NCBI GenBank assembly: GCA_035535015.1
Contig: DATLQU010000062.1
Location: 1 to 64,000, forward strand
Direction of reading: 5' to 3'
Origin: Palsa-661 sp035535015
GTDB taxonomy: Bacteria; Actinomycetota; Acidimicrobiia; Acidimicrobiales; UBA8190
DNA length: 64,000 nt
The translations under genes and the position numbers were made by a program. Each line of letters starts with the position of its first letter. Within the stretch, counting starts at the first letter, position 1. The notes under the pieces are model-generated. The model was not told where the DNA came from. It saw only the letters and a program-made list of their open reading frames with translations, and did not search any database. Positions 43,496 through 52,222 of the stretch are shown here, piece after piece.

Positions 43496-45943
43496 GTGGG
43501 CGCACATCCGGAGCTCGAAGCGGAACAGGCTCATATCGACCGGGCCTACGAGCGGCTGGACCAGCTTCGGTCCGATGCCGAGAGCCTCTTGCGGTCCGTC
43601 CTCGACCAGGGCCGCGGGGGGACCCACCAATTCCGTGAGGAGCGCGACGTCATCGTCCGGACGAGCCTCGCCCGGATCGACCAGCTCGACATCGGGGAGC
43701 AGGCCCTCTGCTTCGGCCGCATCGACCGGCGCAACCACGACGCATCGATCGAGTCCTTCCATATCGGCCGGCTCGGCATCTCGGGCGACGACGTCGACCC
43801 CCTGGTGGTCGACTGGCGGGCCCCGGTGGCCGAGCCCTTCTACCGGGCCACCGGCCGCGACCCCATGGACCTGGTCCTCCGCCGCCACCTGGCCGCCCAC
43901 GGACGCCGGATCGTGGGGATCGAGGACGAACGCTTCGGCCGAACGCCCGTGGCCGGTGACGGCCGGCCATCGGCCGACGGCGCCGGGCCGCCGAGCGACG
44001 GCGACGACTCCGTCGAGGACGCCGCGCTCGAGCTCGGCGGTCCCGGAGCGCTGCTGGCCGTTCTCGAAGGGGCGAGGACCGGCTACATGCGCGACATCAT
44101 CTCCACCATCCAGCGGGAGCAGGACGAGATCATCCGGGCCCCCCTACCCGGTGTCCTCGTCGTCCAGGGCGGCCCGGGCACGGGAAAGACGGCGGTGGCC
44201 CTGCACCGGGCCGCCTATCTCCTCTACACCCACCGTTTCCCCCTCGAGCGCCAGGGCGTCCTCGTCATCGGCCCCAATCCGCTCTTCCTCCGCTACATCG
44301 AGCACGTCCTGCCCTCGCTCGGTGAGAGCGGCGTCACCCTCTCGACCATCACCGGCATCGTCCACGGGGTCCAGCAACGGGCCCAGGAGCCGCCGGCCGT
44401 GGCCCGGCTGAAGGGCGAGGCCAGGATGGCCAACGTCGTCACCCAGGCCGTCCGCACCCGCCAGCGGCCCCTGCGCCAGAGCGTCGACGTCCCCTACGGC
44501 GCCACCGTCCTGCACCTGACGGCCGACGTCTCGGCCTCGGTCATCGCCGCCGCCCGCCGCCGCCCCGGCACCCACAACGCCCGGCGTCGCTTCGTCGAGC
44601 AGCTGGTCGTCCGCCGGCTGGCCGACGACTACCAGCGGGCCGTCCGCATCCACCGCGGCTCGCTCCCGGCCCCTGATCCCTGGCCGCAGACGCAGACGCC
44701 GGCGCCGCCCGTGTCCGAGACCCGGCCGCCGACTCTCTTCGACACCTCCGACGGCCGCACCGGCCACGCCGACAACGACGGCCCCGGCGCACGGGACGGG
44801 GCGCCCCGCAACGGCTTCTCCGACGGCAACGGCAAGATCAGCGGGGCCGACGCCACTTCGATGGACGCGACTTCGATGGACGCCACTTCGATGGACGCCA
44901 CTTCGATGGACGCCGAGAACGACGCCCCCGAGGAGCCCGTCTTCGACCTGGCCGAGTTCTCCCGGCAGATCCGCTCCCTGCCCCAACTGGCGGAGGCGCT
45001 CGACCGGATGTGGCCCCGCCTGAGCGCCGAAGAGCTCCTGCACGACCTCTTCGGCTCGCCCCCCCTTCTGGCCCTGGCCGCCCGGGGTGTGCTGACGGCG
45101 GCCGAGCAGGCCTTCCTCGTCCGCGACCGCAGCGGCTCCCTGGTCGAGATCCCGTGGACGGCGGCCGACCTGGCGCTGATCGACGAGGCCCGGGTCCTGC
45201 TGGGCAAGCGCCGCTCCCGCCGGGGGGCGGGGACCGAATTCGACGACGATCCCCGCACCTACGGCCAGATCGTGGTGGACGAGGCCCAGGACCTCTCGCC
45301 CATGCAATTGCGCATGGTGGCCCGCCGCTCGCTCTCGGGCTCGGTCACCGTCGTCGGCGACATCGGCCAGGCCACCGGGCCCTGGGCTCCCGCCGGCTGG
45401 GACGAGGTGACCGCCCATCTACCCGGGGAGCGGCCTCCGCGGCTCGTCGAGCTGACGGTCAGCTACCGGACCCCGGCCGAGGTGGTCGAGGTGGCCTCCC
45501 GGGTGTTGGCCGAGGCGGCACCGCAGCTCCGACCGCCGCGGCCCGTCCGCGGCTCGGGCCACGCCCCGCTCTTCGTGGACGCCGCCGGCGACCTGGCCGG
45601 GGCCGTGGTCAGCGCCGCCGCCGACCTGGTAGCCGAGGTCGCCCCCGGCACGGCCGCCGTCCTGGCCCCGGCGTCACTGGTGGGCGAACTGGCCCTGGCT
45701 CTCGACGAGGCCGGCTACCAGGCCATCGATCCCCGCCGCGACGGCCTCGGTTCGCCTCTCTCGCTGCTACCCGTCGATCTGGCCAACGGTCTTGAATTCG
45801 ACGCCGTCATCGTCGTCGAGCCGGCGGCCATCGCCGAGGAGTCGCCGCAGGGCTTGCGGGCGCTCTACGTGGCCCTCACCCGACCCACCCAGCGTCTGGT
45901 CGTCGTCCACGCGCGGCCTCTTCCCGCTTCCCTGCACGACTGA
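43496..45943 (+). CDS. helD: HelD-like superfamily 1 helicase
   Basis: 815 residues. An N-terminal coiled-coil-like segment (ELEAEQAHIDRAYERLDQLR), then ARIDQLDIGEQALCFGRID and the HelD-type WRAPVAEPFYRAT. Helicase motifs follow: Walker A GGPGTGKTAVALHRAAYLL, DEAQDLSP, GDIGQATG, SYRTP and the C-terminal YVALTRPTQRLVVV. HelD proteins use ATP to free stalled RNA polymerase, and some actinobacterial members give rifampicin tolerance. A Pro/Ser-rich insert with four DATSM units lies between the two ATPase halves. An in-frame ATG at 43451 is possible but sits in the -10 box. Confidence 0.88.
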   Translation: MGAHPELEAEQAHIDRAYERLDQLRSDAESLLRSVLDQGRGGTHQFREERDVIVRTSLARIDQLDIGEQALCFGRIDRRNHDASIESFHIGRLGISGDDVDPLVVDWRAPVAEPFYRATGRDPMDLVLRRHLAAHGRRIVGIEDERFGRTPVAGDGRPSADGAGPPSDGDDSVEDAALELGGPGALLAVLEGARTGYMRDIISTIQREQDEIIRAPLPGVLVVQGGPGTGKTAVALHRAAYLLYTHRFPLERQGVLVIGPNPLFLRYIEHVLPSLGESGVTLSTITGIVHGVQQRAQEPPAVARLKGEARMANVVTQAVRTRQRPLRQSVDVPYGATVLHLTADVSASVIAAARRRPGTHNARRRFVEQLVVRRLADDYQRAVRIHRGSLPAPDPWPQTQTPAPPVSETRPPTLFDTSDGRTGHADNDGPGARDGAPRNGFSDGNGKISGADATSMDATSMDATSMDATSMDAENDAPEEPVFDLAEFSRQIRSLPQLAEALDRMWPRLSAEELLHDLFGSPPLLALAARGVLTAAEQAFLVRDRSGSLVEIPWTAADLALIDEARVLLGKRRSRRGAGTEFDDDPRTYGQIVVDEAQDLSPMQLRMVARRSLSGSVTVVGDIGQATGPWAPAGWDEVTAHLPGERPPRLVELTVSYRTPAEVVEVASRVLAEAAPQLRPPRPVRGSGHAPLFVDAAGDLAGAVVSAAADLVAEVAPGTAAVLAPASLVGELALALDEAGYQAIDPRRDGLGSPLSLLPVDLANGLEFDAVIVVEPAAIAEESPQGLRALYVALTRPTQRLVVVHARPLPASLHD
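44852..44911 (+). repeat. four tandem 15-bp repeats in the helicase gene
   Basis: GCCACTTCGATGGAC is repeated at 44852-44866, 44867-44881 (one mismatch), 44882-44896 and 44897-44911. It codes for ATSMD units in a disordered insert. Confidence 0.92.
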
Positions 45944-46126
45944 CCCGCGTCTCTCCACGCGTCTCTCCACCGTCTCCCGCGCGTCTCTCGCCGTCTCTCG
46001 CCGCCTCTCGTCACCAGGGCCGCCCTACCACGCCTGGCCCCCCGTCTTCGCCACCGGCTCGGTGACCGCCCCCGGGTCCGTCACGGTGTTGGCGCGGAGG
46101 GGTCGCCGTCCGCTAGGAAAGACGCC
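45944..46126. other. gene-free gap with CGTCTCTC-type repeats
   Basis: 45945-46015 is built from imperfect 10-12 bp units around GCGTCTCTCCAC and CCGTCTCTCG, a pyrimidine-rich run straight after the helicase stop. TAGGAA at 46114-46119 lies 7 nt before the ctaE GTG, a near match to the leaderless pattern. No gene is seen. Confidence 0.5.
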
Positions 46127-46744
46127 GTGACGCAGGCACTGTCAGTGGAACAGACCGCGCCAGGGCAACGCCACGTCCCCGAACGGCCCGCACTTTTGGC
46201 CGTCGGTGTGATCATCTGGCTCGGGTCCGAGGTCATGTTCTTCAGCGGCCTGTTCGCCGCCTACTTCACCATCCGGGCCAACTCCCACGTGGCCTGGCCG
46301 CCTCTCGCCGGGCTCCACCTCGACTACATCCAGGCCGGCATCTTCAGCGTCTTCCTGCTGGCCTCGAGCCCGACCTTCCAATTCGGCGTCTGGGCCGAGG
46401 AACGCGGTGACCGGAGCCTGGCCCGCAAGTGGATCGTCACCAGTTTCATCCTGGGTGGCGCATTCCTGGCCAACACCCTCTACGAATGGCACGACTTCGC
46501 GTCGCACAACCACGGTCCCGCCCTGAACGCCTACTGGTCGCTCTTCTTCATCATGACCGGCATCCACGGCCTGCACGTGGCCCTCGGTCTGGTGGCCATG
46601 ATCTTCCTCCTCGGCCGCATGAAAGGTGACGCCGGCGACCCGGGGGAGACGAACGTCTATCAGGCGGTCGGCTACTACTGGCACTTCGTCGACATCGCAT
46701 GGATCGGCATCTTCAGTTGCCTCTTCCTGCTGAAATCAGGCTGA
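46127..46744 (+). CDS. ctaE: cytochrome c oxidase subunit III
   Basis: 205 residues and five helices, the usual size in actinobacteria. VIIWLGSEVMFFSGLFAAYFTIR opens the fold, with the acidic residue of the family in SEVMFF; GIHGLHVALGLVAM and YYWHFVDIAWIGIF are the C-terminal hallmarks. It starts with GTG and shares one base with the qcrC ATG, as in other actinobacteria where ctaE heads the qcr operon. Subunits I, II and IV are encoded 11-15 kb away. Confidence 0.95.
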   Translation: MTQALSVEQTAPGQRHVPERPALLAVGVIIWLGSEVMFFSGLFAAYFTIRANSHVAWPPLAGLHLDYIQAGIFSVFLLASSPTFQFGVWAEERGDRSLARKWIVTSFILGGAFLANTLYEWHDFASHNHGPALNAYWSLFFIMTGIHGLHVALGLVAMIFLLGRMKGDAGDPGETNVYQAVGYYWHFVDIAWIGIFSCLFLLKSG

Positions 46745-47592
46745 TGATCGCCTCGACCACGAAGGCGATGATCACGAAGCGACGCCGCCTCTTCGCGCTG
46801 CCCGCCCTGGTGGTCATCGGGGTGGCGGTGGTGGGACTGCTCAGTCCCGGGGAGACCACGGCGTCCACCTCGACGTCCATGGGGGCCATCAACGCCCTCG
46901 ACCCGCCGAACCCCATCACCTACACCAAGCTCCCGAAGTCGTACATCGCTCCCGGCGAGCGGCTCTTCGAGGCCAACTGCGCCAGCTGCCACGGTGTCGA
47001 CGGGACCGGGGGCGTGGTCGGCGTGAACCTGGTGGGGGTGGGTCCGGCCACCACCGACTTCTGGGTCGGCACCGGCCGCATGCCACTCGGCAACATCGCC
47101 CAGCAACCGGTCCAGAAGACGCCGCGCTTTCCCCAGAAGCAGATCCTCCAGATCGCCGCCTTCGTCGGTTCGCTCGGCACCGGCCGGGGCTTTCCCCAGG
47201 GCATTCCGGTGGTCGACCTGAAGCACGCCGATCTGACCGAGGGCAACGCCATGTTCGTCCTCAACTGTGCGGCCTGCCACACCATCACCGGTTCCGGTGA
47301 CGCGCTGGCCGACGGCTACTCGGCGCCCACCCTGCACAAGGCCACCGCCGTCCAGGCCGTCGAGGCCCTGCGGATCGGGCCGGCCAACATGCCCCGCTTC
47401 GGACCCCGGCAGCTGAGCAACCAGCAGATCGCCGACATCGTCGCCTACGTGACCGGGCCTATCCAGCACCCGAACAACGCCGGTGGTCTCGGCCTCGGCG
47501 GTATCGGGCCCGTGGCCGAGGGCTTCATCGGTCTCTTCATCGGCGTGGGCGGCCTCATGCTGGTGGCCTTCTGGGTGGGGGACCGGTCATGA
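46744..47592 (+). CDS. qcrC: diheme cytochrome c subunit of the bc complex
   Basis: 282 residues. An N-terminal helix (near 14-33) exports or anchors the protein. Two heme-binding motifs, CASCH and CAACH, lie in two cytochrome c domains, with axial Met candidates in NMPRFGP and GRMPLGN. A C-terminal helix (near 258-278) anchors it. The diheme form replaces soluble cytochrome c by passing electrons straight to CtaC in the bcc-aa3 supercomplex. The end overlaps qcrA (ATGA). Confidence 0.95.
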   Translation: MIASTTKAMITKRRRLFALPALVVIGVAVVGLLSPGETTASTSTSMGAINALDPPNPITYTKLPKSYIAPGERLFEANCASCHGVDGTGGVVGVNLVGVGPATTDFWVGTGRMPLGNIAQQPVQKTPRFPQKQILQIAAFVGSLGTGRGFPQGIPVVDLKHADLTEGNAMFVLNCAACHTITGSGDALADGYSAPTLHKATAVQAVEALRIGPANMPRFGPRQLSNQQIADIVAYVTGPIQHPNNAGGLGLGGIGPVAEGFIGLFIGVGGLMLVAFWVGDRS

Positions 47593-48563
47593 CCGACCAC
47601 GGATCGCACTCCACCACCAGCGCACCGGACGCCAACGGCGGCACCCGGGGCGACGAGGCCTACCCGGTCACCGCCTTCGACGACCCCCATCTGCAGCCCC
47701 TGGCCAAGAACCCCCGCCGGACCGAGCTGATGGTGGGCGTCCTGCTCCTCATCGGCGTGGCCGGTTTCGCCGCCTACGGCGGCCTCTACTGGGTGGGCGG
47801 CCAGACCCAGTGGGAAGGCGTCTTCTTGGGCGTCGGACTCTTCGGTTTCGGCTTCGGCATGTCGGCCTGGGGCAAGTACCTCCTGCCGCGCGGGCCGTTC
47901 GTCGAGGACCGCCACCCCTTCGCCTCGACCGACATCGAAGTCGAGGCCATGACGGCCGCCGTGGTCGACCGGGGCACCATGGTCGTCCGCCGCCGAGGAT
48001 TCCTGGGCGGCCTGCTGGCGGCCGGGTCGGGCATCATGGGCGTCGTTCTCGGCTTCCCCCTGCTGCGCTCGCTCGGTCCCGTCCCCAAGAAGGTCCTGGA
48101 CGGCACCAACTGGACGGCCGGCAGCTACCTGGTGAACATCAACGGTCACCGCATCCACAAAGCCGACATCGAGGTGGGCGGGGCCCTCACCGTCTTCCCC
48201 GAGCGCTTCGTCAACGACGAGAACGCCCAGGCCGTCGACCAGACCATGCTCATCCGGCCCCAGTCCACGTCGTGGCCGGCGCCGCCGGGCCGCGAGGGCT
48301 GGACCCCGGACGGCTACGTGGCCTACTCGAAGGTCTGTACCCACGCCGGCTGCCCGGTGGGGCTCTACCAGGAGCAGCTCTTCCAGTTGCTCTGCCCCTG
48401 CCACCAGTCGCTCTTCAACGTCCTCCAGGCGGGCAAGCAGGTCTTCGGGCCGGCACCGCGACCGTTGCCCCAGTTGCCCCTCATGATCGACAGCGACGGC
48501 TTCCTGCGCTCGCAGAGCGGCTACCACGAACCCATCGGCCCCGGCTTCTGGGAGCGGTCATGA
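47589..48563 (+). CDS. qcrA: Rieske iron-sulfur subunit of the bc complex
   Basis: 324 residues. Three membrane helices (near 40-62, 75-95 and 138-160) before the Rieske domain are the actinobacterial form; mitochondrial Rieske proteins have one. The [2Fe-2S] ligands are in CTHAGCPVGLY and LCPCHQSLFN. An HR...RRRGFLGG segment precedes the third helix, where the protein may use both Sec and Tat routes in relatives. The end overlaps qcrB (ATGA). Confidence 0.95.
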   Translation: MTDHGSHSTTSAPDANGGTRGDEAYPVTAFDDPHLQPLAKNPRRTELMVGVLLLIGVAGFAAYGGLYWVGGQTQWEGVFLGVGLFGFGFGMSAWGKYLLPRGPFVEDRHPFASTDIEVEAMTAAVVDRGTMVVRRRGFLGGLLAAGSGIMGVVLGFPLLRSLGPVPKKVLDGTNWTAGSYLVNINGHRIHKADIEVGGALTVFPERFVNDENAQAVDQTMLIRPQSTSWPAPPGREGWTPDGYVAYSKVCTHAGCPVGLYQEQLFQLLCPCHQSLFNVLQAGKQVFGPAPRPLPQLPLMIDSDGFLRSQSGYHEPIGPGFWERS

Positions 48564-50128
48564 GCACGACGGCGCCGACGACGACGACCAACGGTTCGGC
48601 CAACGGCAAGACGGCCAAGGCGTCGACGCCGGTCGACGGCGCCGTCCGCTGGCTGGACGACCGCCTCGGTATCGCCAAGGGCGGCCGCACCCTGCTCGAC
48701 AAGATCTTCCCCGACCACTGGTCGTTCCTGCTGGGCGAGATCGCCCTCTACTCCTTCGTCATCCTGCTGGCCACCGGGGTCTTCCTGTCGCTCTACTTCG
48801 TCCCGTCGTCGGCCACGGTCATCTACCACGGCGCCTATGTGCCGTTGCGGGGGGCCAAGATGTCGGCCGCCTACGCCTCGTCGCTCGATCTCTCCTTCGC
48901 CGTCCGCAGCGGACTGGTCATCCGCCAGATGCACCACTGGGCGGCCGACGTCTTCGTCGGGGCCATCGCCGTCCACATGGCCCGGATCTACTTCACCGGC
49001 GCCTTCCGCAAGCCGCGCGAGCTCAACTGGTTCATCGGCATCACCCTGTTGATGCTGGCCATCGTGGAGGGCTTCCTCGGCTACTCCCTGCCCGACGACC
49101 TCGTCTCGGGCACCGGCATCCGGATCGCCTACTCCATCATCTTGTCCATCCCCGTCGTGGGCAGCTACCTGGCCACCTTCGTCTTCGGCGGCAACTTCCC
49201 CGGCAACGGCCTGATCATCCCCCGCTTCTTCATCCTCCACGTCCTCATCGTCCCGTTGGTCCTCCTCGGCCTGATCGGTGGCCACCTGGGACTGCTCGTC
49301 CGCCAGAAGCACACCCAGTTCCCCGGTCACGGCCGCACCGAGGACAACGTCGTGGGCACGCCCATGTACCCGACCTTCATCCTGAAGACGACGGGATTTC
49401 TCTTCATGGTGGCGGGCGTCCTCTGGGCCTTGGGCGGCCTGGCCCAGATCAACCCCATCTGGCAGTTCGGTCCCTACGAGGCCACCCGGATCAGCTACGC
49501 CGTCCAGCCCGACTGGTACATGGGTTGGCTCGACGGAGCCTTGCGGATCATGCCCAGTTGGGAGTTCACCGGCTTCGGTCACACCATCCCCTTCGTGGTG
49601 TTCCTGCCCGCCGTGCTCTTCCCCGGACTGACCTTCAACCTCTTTTATCTGTGGCCGTTCATCGAGTCGCGGGTCACCGGCAACCGCAAAGCCCACAACC
49701 TGCTCGAGCGGCCCCGTGACCGGCCGCTGCACACCGCCGTGGGCGCCGCCGGGCTGGCCTTCTACTTCATGCTCTTCTCGGCCAGCTCCACCGACGTCCT
49801 GGCCAACTTCTTCCAGATCTCGCTGAACTCGGTGTTGTGGTTCTTCCGCTTCGCCGTCTTCGTCATCCCCATCGTGGTGGGCCTGGCCACCTGGCAGATC
49901 TGCCGGGACATGGCCGGCGTGTCGGGGATCGGCAAGCGCAAGCGGGCCGTCGTCGTCACCCGCTCGGCCGCCGGCGAGTACGCCACCCACGCCGCGGAAC
50001 CCCGTCCCGGTGACGGTCTGGAAGAGCTCGCCCCGACCCCGGTCCCGACCTTCGTCGAGCCCGCACCCGAACCCGTGGGTGCCGCCGGTGAGGGCCAGGG
50101 GGTCCGGCGCATCGCGCGCGAGATCTAA
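48560..50128 (+). CDS. qcrB: cytochrome b subunit of the bc complex
   Basis: 522 residues. Heme-ligand histidines are in MHHWAADVFVGAIAVHMAR and in HVLIVPLVLLGLIGGHLGLL. The quinol-oxidation motif PDWYMGW (PEWY in most bacteria) is present with Asp in place of Glu, as in actinobacteria. About 60 polar residues follow the last helix. The ATG overlaps the qcrA stop; qcrB ends the operon. Confidence 0.95.
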   Translation: MSTTAPTTTTNGSANGKTAKASTPVDGAVRWLDDRLGIAKGGRTLLDKIFPDHWSFLLGEIALYSFVILLATGVFLSLYFVPSSATVIYHGAYVPLRGAKMSAAYASSLDLSFAVRSGLVIRQMHHWAADVFVGAIAVHMARIYFTGAFRKPRELNWFIGITLLMLAIVEGFLGYSLPDDLVSGTGIRIAYSIILSIPVVGSYLATFVFGGNFPGNGLIIPRFFILHVLIVPLVLLGLIGGHLGLLVRQKHTQFPGHGRTEDNVVGTPMYPTFILKTTGFLFMVAGVLWALGGLAQINPIWQFGPYEATRISYAVQPDWYMGWLDGALRIMPSWEFTGFGHTIPFVVFLPAVLFPGLTFNLFYLWPFIESRVTGNRKAHNLLERPRDRPLHTAVGAAGLAFYFMLFSASSTDVLANFFQISLNSVLWFFRFAVFVIPIVVGLATWQICRDMAGVSGIGKRKRAVVVTRSAAGEYATHAAEPRPGDGLEELAPTPVPTFVEPAPEPVGAAGEGQGVRRIAREI

Positions 50129-50362
50129 CCGCCGTGGGGCCCAGGGCCCGGGGCCCGGCCGAAGACCAGCCGAAGGACCGGGCCACGGGTCCGACTCTCG
50201 CCCGGGATCAGACCCGGCGACGTGGGCGCCCTGGTAGGGGCTCCACCGTCGTGGTCGCCCGGCGACCTTCCCGACGGGGCCCGGTCGACGTGAAGGTGGC
50301 GGCCGTCGGCGAGGACTGGTCGGGCCTGCGCTTCGTCTGGCGCCGCCAGCGGTGCCCCACGG
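50129..50362. other. gene-free gap after qcrB
   Basis: 234 bp between convergent genes. It begins with GGGCCC-rich palindromic sequence (50137-50155) that could act as a terminator. Frames through it are Arg/Pro-rich and look non-coding. Confidence 0.4.
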
Positions 50363-51136
50363 TCACCCCTCGGCCAGCACCGCGCCCACGTCGCTGATCC
50401 GCTCGACCACCCGCACCCCGTCGAGCACCTCGGGCGCGGGTCGGCCGTCGGCGATCCAGACGGCCGACATCCCCGCCCCCAGGGCGCCGAGGACGTCGCG
50501 TTCCCAGCTGTCACCGATCATGGTCGACCCTTTCGCCTCCGCCCCCAGCTGTTCGAGCGCGTAACCGAAGACGGCCGGGTCGGGTTTGCCCATCCCGAGC
50601 TCGCCCGAGATCACCACCGCGTCGAAGCACGGAGCCAGGCCGGTGCCCTCGAACTTGAGCCGCTGGATGTCGGCGGGACCGTTGGTCAGAAGGCCCAACG
50701 GCCGGCGGCCACTGAGCGACCGGACCAGGGCCTCGGCACCGTCCAGGAGACTGTGGCCCCGGCGCTGGGCGGCGATGTAGGCGTCGGCCAGGCTGCCGGC
50801 CACAGCGGCATCCTCGATGCCGAGTTCGGCCAGGGCCTCGCGCCACACACCGGACCGGTAGCCGGAGACCCAGTGCCGGAGATCGTCGAGCACGCCATGG
50901 CCGCCCTCGAAGGTGGCCCACAGCCCTTCCCACGAGGCGATGCCCAGATCCACACAGAGCGAGAAATACGGCCCCGCCCGCCAAGCGGCCCGGGCACAGC
51001 GGAGGGCGACCTCTTCGAATTGCCGAGGATCCTGACCCGGCAGCAGGGAAGCGACCTGGCGCAACGAGCGTCGGGCCACCTCGGCTTCGACGATCAGCGT
51101 GTCGTCGAGATCGAAGATCAGGGCGCCCTCGGTCAT
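50363..51136 (-). CDS. HAD-superfamily hydrolase
   Basis: 257 residues with a helical cap after motif I, as in the subfamily I phosphatases. LIFDLDDTL is motif I, LLTNGPADIQRLK motif II with the Lys of motif III in GMGKPDPAVFGYAL, and IGDSWERD motif IV. The substrate is unknown; small phosphometabolites are typical. It is the convergent neighbour of qcrB and divergent from the broken secreted gene. Confidence 0.82.
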   Translation of the reverse strand: MTEGALIFDLDDTLIVEAEVARRSLRQVASLLPGQDPRQFEEVALRCARAAWRAGPYFSLCVDLGIASWEGLWATFEGGHGVLDDLRHWVSGYRSGVWREALAELGIEDAAVAGSLADAYIAAQRRGHSLLDGAEALVRSLSGRRPLGLLTNGPADIQRLKFEGTGLAPCFDAVVISGELGMGKPDPAVFGYALEQLGAEAKGSTMIGDSWERDVLGALGAGMSAVWIADGRPAPEVLDGVRVVERISDVGAVLAEG

Positions 51137-51170
51137 GGGATGACCGTAGCGGCGTAGCCTGAACCCGACC

Positions 51171-52182
51171 ATGCGTTCGTCGAAGAGGGTGCGTCCGGTC
51201 GCCCGGCGCTCGGTGGTGCCGTTGCTGGCCGTCGCCTCGGTCGTCGTTCTCACCCCCGATGTCGTCCACGCCGACACCCTGCCGGCCGCACCGGGCTGTC
51301 CCGTTCTCCCGGCGGCCGACGTCTGGCACGCCCCTGTCTCGACCCTTCGCGTCGATCCCTCATCGGCCACCTACGTCGCCAGCATCGGAGCCTCGTCACC
51401 GCTTCATCCCGACGTCGGCAGCGGGAAGTACCACGGCCAACCGATCGGCATCGCCGACAACGTGGTTCGGCATCTGAGGCCACCGTTCCTGTCCGGTTCC
51501 GGTACGCGTCGGAGAGTGATCCCGGTCCGTACCCGATTCCGAAGACGGCTTTGATCGAGGCTGGTCCCCACGCCCAGGGTGACCGGCACGTTCTCGTGGT
51601 GAACGCCGGCACCTGCACGGACTTATGAGCTCTTCGCCGCCCACAAGGTCCACGGCGGCAGTTCCTGGAGAGCGGGATCGGGCGCCGTCTTCCCCCTCGG
51701 ATCCGACGCCCTGCCCACCGCCGGTTTCACGGCGGCCGACGCCGCCGGTCTGCCCATCCTTGCCGGTTTGGTCCGACCCGACGAAGTGGCGGCCGGCGTC
51801 ATCGACCACGCCAGCCGGGTCACCGTGCCGGCATCCGACGACACGTCCATCTGGCCGGCCCGCCATGAGGCGGGCACGGCCGACCCAGCCCTTCCCCCCA
51901 TGGGGCTGAGGCTGCGGTTGAAGGCGAGCGTCGACATCTCGACCTTCGCGGCCATGGACCAGGTCATCGGGCAGGCGCTCAAGACCTACGGGATGATCGT
52001 GGCCGACAACGGATCACCGTGGGTTCATCAGCGGCGTGCCCAGCTCCTCCTGGAACAACGACACCCTGCATGCCCTCACGCAGATCACAGGATCCGACTT
52101 CGAGGTGGTGGACGAATCGTGCCTGATGGTGAGTTCCGGGTCCGGGGCCACCTATCCCTCCCACTGTCCCGGCGCATCGTGA
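51171..52182 (+). pseudogene. secreted-protein gene broken by several frameshifts
   Basis: A signal peptide (VVPLLAVASVVVLTPDVVHA) is followed by a sequence that continues coherently only when the frame changes. Frame 1 runs to about 51470 (VGSGKYHGQPIGIADNVV). Frame 2 then reads RYASESDPGPYPIP to TCT near 51620. Frame 3 goes from YELFAAHKVHGGSSW to TYGMIVADNGS near 52020. A last shift gives FISGVPSSSWNNDTLHAL and the end at 52182. I recall this family as secreted actinobacterial proteins of unknown function. TAGCCT at 51155-51160 could be its -10 box. Sequencing errors are the alternative. Confidence 0.75.
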
Positions 52183-52222
52183 GGCGGCATCTGGGTTGAC
52201 GTTTCCCGGCGATACTGGGCCC

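Noticed and set aside
50134..50397. Plus-strand frame between qcrB and the HAD gene
   Set aside because: Arg/Pro-rich, no motif, no ribosome-binding site, and it overlaps the end of the HAD gene.
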